This document shows positions 41,097-48,530 of a stretch of DNA of 64,000 nt, in pieces (position 1 is the stretch's first letter; each line of letters opens with the position of its first letter). The notes beneath the pieces are model-generated. The model did not search any database. It had not been told where the DNA came from and saw only the letters and a program-made list of their open reading frames with translations. The DNA lies in NCBI GenBank assembly GCA_964563545.1, contig CAZLXB010000002.1, positions 1 through 64,000 of the forward strand, read 5' to 3'. A program made the position numbers and the translations under genes. Source of the DNA: Casp-actino8 sp964563545 (GTDB taxonomy: Bacteria > Actinomycetota > Acidimicrobiia > Acidimicrobiales > Ilumatobacteraceae).

Positions 41097-41755
41097 GCGG
41101 TTCGCTCCGACAAGAGGCTCCGCAGTTCGTCGACCACATCCTCGATCGATCGATCGGAGGTGTCGACCACGACTGCATCGCTCGACTCGCGCAAGGGGCT
41201 GTCGGCCCGGGACGAATCGAGGCGATCCCGCTCGATGATCTGACGCTCGACCAAGTCGATGTCTCCTCCGTTCTGAGCGACCCGTCGGGAAGCCCTGATA
41301 CGGGGCGAAGCGGTCAGATACACCTTCAGAACCGCATCGGGGAAGACCACAGTCCCGATGTCTCGACCTTCGATGACGCCACCACCGCGAGATTCGCCCC
41401 ATTCCCGCTGACGTCGCCGCATCTCGGCGCGTACCGCTGGATAGGCGGCCACGACACTCACGAGGGAGGTGATCTCGGGCGAGCGAATCTCCGTCGTCAC
41501 GTCGTGGCCGTCGGCAAGGACCACGTCGAGCCCGACCTCGAGCGGGAACGTCTCGGCCAATCGGGTCACGCCGACTTCGTCCTCCGTCGAGATCCCTCGT
41601 CGAAGGGCTACGGCCGTGATCGCGCGGTACATGGCTCCAGTGTCGAGGTACTGCATTCCCAGCCGACGAGCAAGCGCCCGGGCAACCGTCGACTTGCCGG
41701 CTCCGGCCGGACCGTCGATGGCGACGACCTTCAACGTGGAAGACACGACACTCAC
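41093..41755 (-). CDS. cmk: Cytidylate kinase
   Basis: This 220-residue P-loop kinase phosphorylates CMP and dCMP. The Walker A motif is IDGPAGAGKST, with YLDTGAMYRA and EGRDIGTVVFPDA as nucleotide-binding blocks. The start is most likely GTG 41755, overlapping the guaB1 stop (GTGA); a TTG at 41758 and a GTG at 41746 are alternatives. The stop overlaps the acyltransferase start. Three genes (guaB1-cmk-plsC) are thereby coupled. Confidence 0.95.
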   Translation of the reverse strand: MSVVSSTLKVVAIDGPAGAGKSTVARALARRLGMQYLDTGAMYRAITAVALRRGISTEDEVGVTRLAETFPLEVGLDVVLADGHDVTTEIRSPEITSLVSVVAAYPAVRAEMRRRQREWGESRGGGVIEGRDIGTVVFPDAVLKVYLTASPRIRASRRVAQNGGDIDLVERQIIERDRLDSSRADSPLRESSDAVVVDTSDRSIEDVVDELRSLLSERTA

Positions 41756-43191
41756 CAACTCGTTCCGAGCGGACGCCCTTCGTCGAAGCCCGCCGCACTC
41801 TGAACGCCGACCACTGCACGCTGACGAAACTCCACGACGTTGCCGGCCCCCGAGTACGTGAACGCACTCCGAACACCGGCGACGATCTGATCGAGGATGT
41901 CCTCGACTCCGGGACGATCGGGATCGAGATACATGCGTGAAGACGAGATTCCCTCCTCGAAGAGCTCCTTGCGCGCCCGATCGAAGTTGCTCTCGCGCCG
42001 GGTCCGATTGCGCACCGCCCGATTCGAGGCCATGCCGAAGTTCTCCTTGTAGAGGCGCCCTTCGGGGTCTCGTAGGGTGTCCGCCGCCGACTCATACGTG
42101 CCGGCGAGCCACGATCCGAACATCACACTTCCCGCCCCGGCGGCCAGAGCGAGGGCGACGTCCCGTGGATATCGCACCCCACCGTCGGCCCACACCGATG
42201 CCCCGAGCCGGTCGGCGGCCGCGGCACATTCCATGACCGCCGAGAACTGGGGGCGACCGACGCCGGTCATCATCCTTGTGGTGCACATCGCCCCCGGCCC
42301 CACTCCGACCTTCACGATGTTCGCACCCGCCTCGATGAGGTCTTCGGTCCCCCGGGTGGTGACGACGTTGCCGGCCACGACGACGACATCGGGAGCGGCC
42401 CGACGCACGGCGCGTACCGCGTGGATCATTCGTTCCTGATGTCCGTGGGCGGTGTCGACGACGAGAACGTCGACACCGAGCTCGCTGAGACGCTCTGCTT
42501 TACGACCCGGATCACCGTTCACCCCGATGGCCACGGCCGTGAGGAATTCTCCGCGGGCATTGACCGCCGGGCGATAGAGAGTCGATCGGAGCGCACCCTT
42601 GCGCGTGATGCATCCGACGAGACGACCTGCAGCGTCCACGACCGGCGCCGTCGTGAGTCGTTGACCCGAGAGAACATCGAAGACCTTCTCGAGGTCGGTC
42701 CCTTGCTCGATCGTCAGCAAGTCAGTCGACATGACGTTGTGAAGTTGAGTGAAACGGTCGTAGCCGACGGAATCGGCCTCGGTGAAGATGCCGAGTGGGC
42801 GGCTTTCCGAATCGACAACGATCACCGCACCATGAGCGCGTTTGTGTACGAGGCTCAGGGCTTCCCCGACCGTCTGTGAAGGTCCGAGCGTGATCGGAGT
42901 GTCGTAGACGTGGTGCCGGGACTTGACGAAAGAAACGACCCCTTCGATGACATCGAGCGGAATGTCCTGTGGAAGTACGACCAATCCACCTCGACGGGCA
43001 ACCGTTTCGGCCATGCGCCGACCGGCGACCGCCGTCATGTTCGACACAACCACCGGCAAAGTCGTACCGACTCGGTCGGTGGAGGTGAGATCGACATCGA
43101 GGCGTGAGCCCACGGCCGAGTGGCTCGGCACGAGGAAGACGTCGTTGTATGTCAGGTCGTAGGGAGGTGGAGTCGAGTCGAGAAAGCGCAT
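41752..43191 (-). CDS. guaB1: GuaB1-type GMP reductase (IMP dehydrogenase family)
   Basis: This 479-residue protein is close to mycobacterial GuaB1 rather than the IMP dehydrogenase GuaB2. The start MRFLDSTPPPYDLTYNDVFL, the TAVAGRRMAETVARRGG block, two CBS domains (about 95-215), the active cysteine C303 in GPGAMCTTRMMTG and the end VVGVQSAAGFDEG are diagnostic. GuaB1 reduces GMP to IMP for purine salvage. ATG 43191 has a GGAGGG site; a TAGCCT box at 43214-43219 lies upstream. The CBS domains may bind adenine/guanine nucleotides for regulation. Confidence 0.92.
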   Translation of the reverse strand: MRFLDSTPPPYDLTYNDVFLVPSHSAVGSRLDVDLTSTDRVGTTLPVVVSNMTAVAGRRMAETVARRGGLVVLPQDIPLDVIEGVVSFVKSRHHVYDTPITLGPSQTVGEALSLVHKRAHGAVIVVDSESRPLGIFTEADSVGYDRFTQLHNVMSTDLLTIEQGTDLEKVFDVLSGQRLTTAPVVDAAGRLVGCITRKGALRSTLYRPAVNARGEFLTAVAIGVNGDPGRKAERLSELGVDVLVVDTAHGHQERMIHAVRAVRRAAPDVVVVAGNVVTTRGTEDLIEAGANIVKVGVGPGAMCTTRMMTGVGRPQFSAVMECAAAADRLGASVWADGGVRYPRDVALALAAGAGSVMFGSWLAGTYESAADTLRDPEGRLYKENFGMASNRAVRNRTRRESNFDRARKELFEEGISSSRMYLDPDRPGVEDILDQIVAGVRSAFTYSGAGNVVEFRQRAVVGVQSAAGFDEGRPLGTSW

Positions 43192-43213
43192 AAGGCCCTC
43201 CAAGGGCGCACTC

Positions 43214-43219
43214 AGGCTA
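43214..43219 (-). promoter_or_regulatory. -10-like hexamer TAGCCT of the guaB1-cmk-plsC chain
   Basis: On the minus strand TAGCCT lies 22 bases before ATG 43191, leaving a short leader that includes the GGAGGG ribosome site. Confidence 0.45.
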
Positions 43220-43224
43220 GGGGC

Positions 43225-43230
43225 TAGGTT
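43225..43230 (+). promoter_or_regulatory. -10-like hexamer TAGGTT, leaderless promoter of the 43238 gene
   Basis: TAGGTT is seven bases before GTG 43238. It is only five bases from the divergent TAGCCT, so the two promoters must interleave. Confidence 0.5.
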
Positions 43231-43237
43231 GACCGGC

Positions 43238-43945
43238 GTGGGGAACCTCGATGACGACAACGATGTCCCGGTCGTGTTGGTTCACGGATGGGGCGGTTCG
43301 TTCGCCGCGACCTGGGAATCAACCGGGTTCAGCGCCTTGTTGCAGGATGCCGGACGGTCGGTGATCGGCGTCGATCTTCTCGGCCACGGAAAGGCCCCGA
43401 AGCCCCATGACGAGTCGGCGTACCACGATCTCACGACCCGGGTAATGGAGGCTCTCCCGGTCGGACCGTGCGATGCCGTCGGGTTCTCACTCGGCGCCAT
43501 GACCCTCCTGCGCCTCCTCGCTTCTCACCCGGACCGATTTCGGCGGGTCGTGCTCGCCGGCATCGGACGAAACGTCTTGGCACCTCCCGATCCCGAGCAA
43601 ACGGCCAAGATCGTCGACGCCATCGAGGGTCGCGGCGAATCCGAGGATGTGATGTCGGGGTTGTTCGCCCAGTACGCGCATCAGTCGGGAAACGACCCGG
43701 TGGCTCTGGCCATGGTGATGAAGCACGAGAGACCACGCCCCACCGATGAGGAACTCCGATCGATCCTCGCCAAGACTCTGATCGTGATCGGTGACAGAGA
43801 CTTTGCCGGTCCGGGCGAGCCGCTCGCCGAGCGAATTCCCGGATCGACGTTGATCACCTTGCGTGGAGTCGATCACTTCGCCACGACGGAGAACTTCGGT
43901 TTCTTCGACGCCGCGCTCGAATTTCTCGGTGCCCTTCCGTCGTGA
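43238..43945 (+). CDS. Alpha/beta hydrolase
   Basis: This 235-residue protein has VVLVHGWGGS, GVDLLGHGKAP, the nucleophile elbow GFSLGAM, the acid in VIGDRDFAGPG and the histidine GVDHFATTEN, a complete catalytic triad. The substrate is not evident. GTG 43238 is preferred as the start since it sits seven bases after TAGGTT; a TTG at 43229 in frame is inside that element's spacer. Its stop overlaps the Sua5 start (GTGA), so the two are coupled. Confidence 0.85.
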   Translation: MGNLDDDNDVPVVLVHGWGGSFAATWESTGFSALLQDAGRSVIGVDLLGHGKAPKPHDESAYHDLTTRVMEALPVGPCDAVGFSLGAMTLLRLLASHPDRFRRVVLAGIGRNVLAPPDPEQTAKIVDAIEGRGESEDVMSGLFAQYAHQSGNDPVALAMVMKHERPRPTDEELRSILAKTLIVIGDRDFAGPGEPLAERIPGSTLITLRGVDHFATTENFGFFDAALEFLGALPS

Positions 43946-44850
43946 CCGGTCCGGAGATCGGCGTCGACATCGAACGGGCGAAGGAGGTTCTGGCGCGCGG
44001 CGGTTTGGTGGGTCTACCCACGGAGACCGTGTACGGTCTCGCCGCCTCGATCGAGAACTCGGGCGCGATTCGACGAGTGTTCGAGGTCAAGGGGCGCCCA
44101 GCCGATCATCCACTGATCGTGCACGTGGCCGACATCGAATCGGCTCGACGACTGTCCGATGCATGGCCGGTCGTGGCCGAACGACTCGCGGCCGCGTTCT
44201 GGCCCGGACCGCTGACTCTCATCGTCGGTCGCTCCCACAGCGTTCCGGACTCGGCGACAGGTGGACGCGACACGGTTGCCGTTCGAGTTCCGGCGAAGGG
44301 GATCACACTCGCCCTGTTGGAACTGCTCGGACATGCCGTGGTCGCCCCCTCGGCCAATCGCTTCGGCCGAGTGAGTCCGACCACGGCCGCCCATGTCGCC
44401 CATGATCTCGGGTCCGATGTCGACTACATCCTCGACGGAGGTCCATGTGAGGTGGGTGTGGAATCGACCATCGTCGATTGCACGACTGTTCCACCCCAGA
44501 TCTTGCGGCCAGGTCTCATCACGTCCGAGCAGATCCGGGAGGTGGTCGGTGATCTTGCTCCCGCCTCGGGACCCTCGAGAGCGTCAGGAATGCTGGAATC
44601 TCACTACGCCCCCCGATGCCGGGTCGTGACCGTGGAATCCTTGGCGGCCGCTCGCCCTCTTCTGACCGAAGCGGGCGTCCGCTTGATCGACGCCGCCACC
44701 GATCCGCATGCTGCGGCCCACGACATCTACGCCGAACTTCGCGCCTGCGACCGGGACGGAATCCACACTGCGGTGGTCCTGTTGCCACCCGCCGAAGGTG
44801 TCGGCGTCGCCCTCAGGGATCGACTCGGGAAGGCCGCCGCCGGACGTTGA
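43942..44850 (+). CDS. L-threonylcarbamoyladenylate synthase (Sua5)
   Basis: This 302-residue protein makes threonylcarbamoyl-AMP, the precursor of the tRNA modification t6A. The YrdC-type domain (1-200) shows GLPTETVYGLAA, the KGRPADHPLIVHV loop, and SANRFGRVSPT. The extra C-terminal Sua5 domain (about 225-302) after the linker ASGPSRASGMLESHYAP marks it as Sua5 rather than TsaC. GTG 43942 overlaps the hydrolase stop. The gene ends at a hairpin that it shares with the convergent J-domain gene. Confidence 0.94.
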   Translation: MTGPEIGVDIERAKEVLARGGLVGLPTETVYGLAASIENSGAIRRVFEVKGRPADHPLIVHVADIESARRLSDAWPVVAERLAAAFWPGPLTLIVGRSHSVPDSATGGRDTVAVRVPAKGITLALLELLGHAVVAPSANRFGRVSPTTAAHVAHDLGSDVDYILDGGPCEVGVESTIVDCTTVPPQILRPGLITSEQIREVVGDLAPASGPSRASGMLESHYAPRCRVVTVESLAAARPLLTEAGVRLIDAATDPHAAAHDIYAELRACDRDGIHTAVVLLPPAEGVGVALRDRLGKAAAGR

Positions 44851-44853
44851 TTC

Positions 44854-44879
44854 GTTCGCGAACCGTTTCGGTCGCGAAC
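44854..44879. terminator. Hairpin between convergent Sua5 and J-domain genes
   Basis: GTTCGCGA-A-CCG pairs with CGGTCGCGAAC across a TTT loop: eleven base pairs with one bulged A. It fills nearly the whole 36-base gap. There is no long T-run, so it is a probable rather than classical bidirectional terminator. Confidence 0.6.
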
Positions 44880-44886
44880 CTCATCG

Positions 44887-45423
44887 TCAGACCTCGCCGT
44901 GAGCCGAGATCTCATTGATCGTGCGGACCCACAGTTCGCACAACTCGCCAGCCGTGAGTCGGCCGTCGCTCAGAATGCTGACCGTCGATCCGCCGGCATC
45001 GGGGACGATTTCCAGACGACACCACGTCATGGGCGGGTCCTCCAGAAGGACATCGAGCAGGTACGGCGGGTCCTCGTCGGCGACGTCACCCAGAACTCTC
45101 GCCGCCATGATGAGGAAATCGAAAGCCTCGACGGGAAGGCAGTCGATCACGAAAGAGGGACGGTCCACGTCCCGGGCCAGGAAATCCTCACGGACGTCAC
45201 GTTCGCCGTGACGATCACCGACGTGATCTCCGAGGCGATCTTCGGCGTCGACGGCCTCCGAAACGAGAACCAGGTAAGCCTCGTTGATGAGAGCCATGTC
45301 CTGATCGGTTCCTCCGACATCAGGGTGCGCAGCACGCGCCAGACGACGTCGAGCCCGTCGAATGTCGTCTTTCGAGGCGCCCAACTCCAACTCAAGGATC
45401 CGAGCTGCTCTTTCCGGAGTCAT
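44887..45423 (-). CDS. J-domain protein
   Basis: This 178-residue protein starts with a J domain (about 4-55) bearing the HPD motif at 33-35 (AAHPDVGGTDQDM), which stimulates DnaK ATPase. The remaining region has none of the Gly/Phe or zinc parts of DnaJ and contains a conserved-looking DRPSFVIDCLPVEAFDFLIMAARVLG. It is a dedicated co-chaperone or scaffold of unknown client. The start ATG 45423 overlaps the upstream nitroreductase stop (TGATG). The long upstream frame is a shadow. Confidence 0.85.
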   Translation of the reverse strand: MTPERAARILELELGASKDDIRRARRRLARAAHPDVGGTDQDMALINEAYLVLVSEAVDAEDRLGDHVGDRHGERDVREDFLARDVDRPSFVIDCLPVEAFDFLIMAARVLGDVADEDPPYLLDVLLEDPPMTWCRLEIVPDAGGSTVSILSDGRLTAGELCELWVRTINEISAHGEV

Positions 45424-46121
45424 CAACGCGGCGGACCAGCCGAAGTGAACGACGTGTCGGGAGGGTCCACCGCCCACGATGCGTTGTTGCCCCACGTGTC
45501 TTCGTAGACGAGCTCGGGAAGTGGTCGCCGCCGAACCGGGCCGTGGCCGCCTTGCGGACGACCGAGAGTGATGCAGGCCGAGAGAGCGACGTGTGGACTG
45601 ATCGCCAACAATGCCCTCAGTTCGGATTCGACTGCCAGGTGCCACATCGTGAGGGCGCCTCCGTAGCCGAGCGCACGAGCGGCCAGGAGAAGGTTCTGGC
45701 ATGCCGGATAGACCGACGCTCCTTCGTAGGGCGACGGATCCCGATACCTATCGAGTCCGACAAGGATCACGACCGGGACCTTTTCGAAGTTGTCGACGTA
45801 GTGCTGCATGGCCCGGGCTTGCCTCGACTTCGGACTGTTCTCGTCCACACCCGAGCCGGCCGAATACCCGTCGGTCTGACGCTTGAGGGACCAACCACGG
45901 CGGAACGCATCTCCGAGCAGAGCCTTGGCCCGTCGAGCTGTGACCGAGTCGCGCAGGACGATGAAGCGAAACGGTTGACGATTGGACCCGCTCGGTGCGC
46001 GCGATGCCGCCCACAGAATCGAGGTCAGGTCGCCCTCGTCGATCGGTTCTTCGGTGTAGCGACGGATGGTGCGGGTCGTCGCGAGAAGTTCGATCGGTCC
46101 GAGCAACTCGTCGCCGGCCAC
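45423..46121 (-). CDS. Nitroreductase-family oxidoreductase
   Basis: This 232-residue FMN-binding protein has TTRTIRRYTEEPID, ASRAPSGSNRQPFRF and YPACQNLLLAARALGYGGAL, typical of the nitroreductase superfamily including enone reductases. The C-terminal GRPQGGHGPVRRRPLPELVY arm contacts FMN in relatives. It follows the enoyl-CoA hydratase gene by nine bases and overlaps the J-domain gene by one base. An acyl-CoA related substrate is possible given the neighbour, but this is only inference. Confidence 0.88.
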   Translation of the reverse strand: MAGDELLGPIELLATTRTIRRYTEEPIDEGDLTSILWAASRAPSGSNRQPFRFIVLRDSVTARRAKALLGDAFRRGWSLKRQTDGYSAGSGVDENSPKSRQARAMQHYVDNFEKVPVVILVGLDRYRDPSPYEGASVYPACQNLLLAARALGYGGALTMWHLAVESELRALLAISPHVALSACITLGRPQGGHGPVRRRPLPELVYEDTWGNNASWAVDPPDTSFTSAGPPR

Positions 46122-46130
46122 TGGTGGACC

Positions 46131-46928
46131 TCAGCGACCCGTGAAGTTGGCCGGTCGCTTCTCCATGAACGATGCCACGCCTTCCTTGAAATCCTGGGTC
46201 CGAAAAAGGGGAAGAAGTTGCAGGAAAACGTGGTGGATGTTCTGTTCGAAGGTCTCGGTCTCCGCGGCCCGCATCATGCGCTTGATGGCCCGCACCGCAA
46301 GCGGTGCATTGGCCGCGATCTCGGCGGCAAGTTCCCGGGACCGGGACGCCAGGTCCTGAGGCTCCACGACGTGATTGACCAGACCGAGTTCGAGTCCCTC
46401 ATCCGCCGTCAGCGTGCGACCGGTGAAGCAGATCTCGGCCGCTTTGGCATAGCCGACGATCCGCGGCAAGAGCCACGTGCCACCGCTCTCGGGAAGGATG
46501 CCGCGCTTCGCAAAACCAGGGTTCAGCTTGGCGGTGGAACTCGCCAGTCGGATGTCACATCCGAACGCGAGGTCGAGGCCGTAACCGGCCGCTCCCCCGT
46601 TCAGGGCGCAGATCGTCGGGGTGTCGAGATTGTGGAGAACCACGGGGGGCGCGGTCCGAAGATCGAATTCGGCCCCCATGTCACCACCTGCGTCCAGGAC
46701 CCCGAGGGCCTTCTTCTGACCCATCTGGGCCGCCAGATCGAGGCCGGCGCAGAACGCCTTGCCCGCCCCGGTGAGGACGATGCAGCGCACGGCGCGATCC
46801 CGGTCGGCTCGGAGGAGCTGGTCGGAGAGCTCGTTCAACATGTCTCCAGAAATGGTGTTGAGGCGCTCGGGGGCGTTCAGGGTGATGGTCGCGATGTGCT
46901 CGCTGACCTCGTAAAGGACTTCGGCCAT
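46131..46928 (-). CDS. Enoyl-CoA hydratase/isomerase family protein
   Basis: This 265-residue crotonase-fold protein has the CoA-binding AFCAGLDLAAQ, the oxyanion loop GGAAGYGLDLAFGCDIRLAS and a catalytic glutamate in LPESGGTWLLPRIVG. Only one of the two hydratase glutamates is obvious, so hydration or isomerisation cannot be told apart. It starts at ATG 46928, six bases after TACCGT (46935-46940), and has no ribosome site. It is divergent from the permuted binding-protein gene and leads the nitroreductase and J-domain genes. Confidence 0.92.
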   Translation of the reverse strand: MAEVLYEVSEHIATITLNAPERLNTISGDMLNELSDQLLRADRDRAVRCIVLTGAGKAFCAGLDLAAQMGQKKALGVLDAGGDMGAEFDLRTAPPVVLHNLDTPTICALNGGAAGYGLDLAFGCDIRLASSTAKLNPGFAKRGILPESGGTWLLPRIVGYAKAAEICFTGRTLTADEGLELGLVNHVVEPQDLASRSRELAAEIAANAPLAVRAIKRMMRAAETETFEQNIHHVFLQLLPLFRTQDFKEGVASFMEKRPANFTGR

Positions 46929-46934
46929 GCGACG

Positions 46935-46940
46935 ACGGTA
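46935..46940 (-). promoter_or_regulatory. -10-like hexamer TACCGT, leaderless promoter of the enoyl-CoA hydratase chain
   Basis: On the minus strand TACCGT is six bases before ATG 46928. The overlapping plus-strand bases 46937-46942 read GGTAAC, the same half-site as in the palindrome at 46990. Confidence 0.55.
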
Positions 46941-46989
46941 ACACCCCGAATCAGGGGGCTCCGAAGAGTCTCACGGTCCCAAATCGGGC

Positions 46990-47002
46990 GGTAACCGTTA
47001 CC
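46990..47002. promoter_or_regulatory. GGTAACCGTTACC palindrome overlapping a -10-like TACCAT
   Basis: A perfect six-base inverted repeat around one central base. The TACCAT at 46999-47004 fits TAnnnT and would start a leader of about 50 bases ahead of ATG 47062. A regulator bound here would block the promoter; which regulator is unknown. Confidence 0.5.
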
Positions 47003-47022
47003 ATGAGCGCTTCCAAACCAAC

Positions 47023-47054
47023 GGGGCAACCGCCCCATATCTCCATAGGGGGAG
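47023..47054 (+). promoter_or_regulatory. Structured 5' leader of the binding-protein gene
   Basis: GGGGC (47023-47027) pairs with GCCCC (47032-47036) over a four-base loop. CTCC (47041-47044) can pair with GGAG (47051-47054), the centre of the ribosome site GGGGGAG, which lies about seven bases before ATG 47062. The leader may tune translation. Confidence 0.45.
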
Positions 47055-47061
47055 AACAAAC

Positions 47062-48432
47062 ATGCAGAAGACCCGCGCACGCCGCGTCGGTGCCCTGCTT
47101 CTCGGTCTGGCTCTCGTAGGCGCAGCCTGCGGTGGCGACGACGGAGACAGCGAAAGCACCCCGGCTTCCGAGGCTCCCGCCACTGAGGCTCCCGCTACCG
47201 AGGCTCCGGCCGCTGGTGGCGAACTCGAAGGCATGAAGGGCACCACGCCCAAGGGTGCCGAAGTCAGCGAAGAGTGGCTCCAGAAGGTTTCTGACTTCTG
47301 GGTGTCGAAGGGCAACGCCGCTCTCGAAGACTTCAACTACGCCGGTGAGGCGTACGACGCCGCCATCGTGATCGCTCTCGCGGTCGAGAAGGCCGGCACC
47401 GATGGCGCCAAGCATGCCGATGAAATCGTCGGCATCACCAAGGACGGCGAGAAGTGCACCACGTTCGCCGACTGCCTCGCCATCATCAAGGCCGGTGGAG
47501 ACCCGGACTATGACGGCATCTCGGGCCCGCACGAGTTCAACGGAAACGGTGAGCCGCTGCAGGGTTCGTACGCGATGCTCGAGTTCGGCGCGGACAACCG
47601 CATCACCGAAGAGTCGAACAACAACCTGATCGACGCTCAGGCGCCCGAGTCGGCCATCGTGGCCCTCGGAACCACCACCGCGACCCGCGAGGGTGACGGC
47701 CAGCTCACGATCGGTTCACTCCTGCCCGAGACCGGCAACCTCGCCTTCCTCGGTGCTCCGGAGTACGCCGGCCTCGAGTACGCCATCAGCGAGATCAACG
47801 CCGCTGGCGGAGTTCTGGGCAAGGAAGTCCTGTACGTGCAGGGCGACTCGGGCGACACCTCGACCGACATCGCTTCGACCACCGCTGACCGTCTGATCAG
47901 CGAGAACGTCGATGCCATCGTCGGTGCGGCTTCGTCGGGCGTCACCTTGACCGTGATCGACAAGATCACCGCCGCCGGAATCACCATGTTCAGCCCGGCC
48001 AACACCAGCCCGGCCCTCAGCGACTACGCCGACAACAACCTGTACTTCCGTAACGCCCCGGCGGACGGACTCCAGGGTGCCGTCGTGGCGAACCAGATCG
48101 TGGAGGACGGCAACGCTTCGGTGTACATCCTCAACCTCGATGACGCTTACGGCAACGGCATCGCCGCTGTCGTGAAGTCGGTTCTCGAGGCCGCGGGTGT
48201 CGAGGTCAAGGGCGTCAAGGCCTATGACCCGGCTGCTGCTTCGTTCGACGCTGAAGTCGCCGAAGTCGTCGCCGCCGACCCGGATGGCGTCGTCCTCATC
48301 TCGTTCGACGAAGGCAGCCGCATCCTGCGCGCCGCCGTCGAGAGCGGAATCGGCCCGAAGGTGAAGAACTGGTACGGCACCGACGGCAACATGGGTAACG
48401 CACTCGGCGAGAACTTCGACGCCGGTAAGTGA
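47062..48432 (+). CDS. Branched-chain amino-acid type ABC substrate-binding lipoprotein, circularly permuted
   Basis: This 456-residue lipoprotein has a signal peptide with lipobox GAAC (C23) and an Ala/Pro/Glu-rich linker (30-52). Residues 53-180 are what normally ends a LivJ-type protein: LEGMKGTTP, FNYAGEAYDAAIVIALA, the cysteine pair C132/C138, DYDGISGPHEFNGNGEP. A polar linker (181-213) leads to the normal N-terminal part: QLTIGSLLPETGNLAFLGAPEYAGLEYAISEIN (214 on), the GAASSGVT and SPANTSP ligand loops, and the second lobe to DGNMGNALGENFDAGK at the stop. The normal junction NFDAGK/LEGMKG is exactly where the chain is cut. It should bind an amino acid outside the membrane for LivHMGF, encoded convergently. 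Confidence 0.85.
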   Translation: MQKTRARRVGALLLGLALVGAACGGDDGDSESTPASEAPATEAPATEAPAAGGELEGMKGTTPKGAEVSEEWLQKVSDFWVSKGNAALEDFNYAGEAYDAAIVIALAVEKAGTDGAKHADEIVGITKDGEKCTTFADCLAIIKAGGDPDYDGISGPHEFNGNGEPLQGSYAMLEFGADNRITEESNNNLIDAQAPESAIVALGTTTATREGDGQLTIGSLLPETGNLAFLGAPEYAGLEYAISEINAAGGVLGKEVLYVQGDSGDTSTDIASTTADRLISENVDAIVGAASSGVTLTVIDKITAAGITMFSPANTSPALSDYADNNLYFRNAPADGLQGAVVANQIVEDGNASVYILNLDDAYGNGIAAVVKSVLEAAGVEVKGVKAYDPAAASFDAEVAEVVAADPDGVVLISFDEGSRILRAAVESGIGPKVKNWYGTDGNMGNALGENFDAGK

Positions 48433-48470
48433 TCACCCGAGCCGTCTGACGTCAGTCAGATTCGGATCGA

Positions 48471-48496
48471 AGGGCCCCCGGGAAACCGGGGGCCCT
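48471..48496. terminator. Strong hairpin between the binding-protein gene and livF
   Basis: AGGGCCCCCGG and CCGGGGGCCCT form a perfect eleven-base-pair stem around a GAAA tetraloop, followed by TT. It lies 38 bases after the binding-protein stop and 34 bases before the livF stop, so it can terminate both convergent transcripts. Confidence 0.85.
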
Positions 48497-48530
48497 TTCG
48501 CGTGTCCGTTCTCGTGTTTCCCGAAGGCAG

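Noticed and set aside
41097..42095. Upstream extension of the acyltransferase frame at 40413-41096
   Set aside because: It overlaps cmk and guaB1 in another frame and is Arg/Ser-rich; the GTG start coupled to the cmk stop is better.
47062..48432. Assembly artefact as the cause of the permuted binding protein
   Set aside because: A collapsed tandem repeat would normally leave the outer ends in ordinary order. Here a signal peptide, linker, continuous frame, stop and terminator fit one gene. It is not fully excluded without reads, so it is kept as the refutation test.
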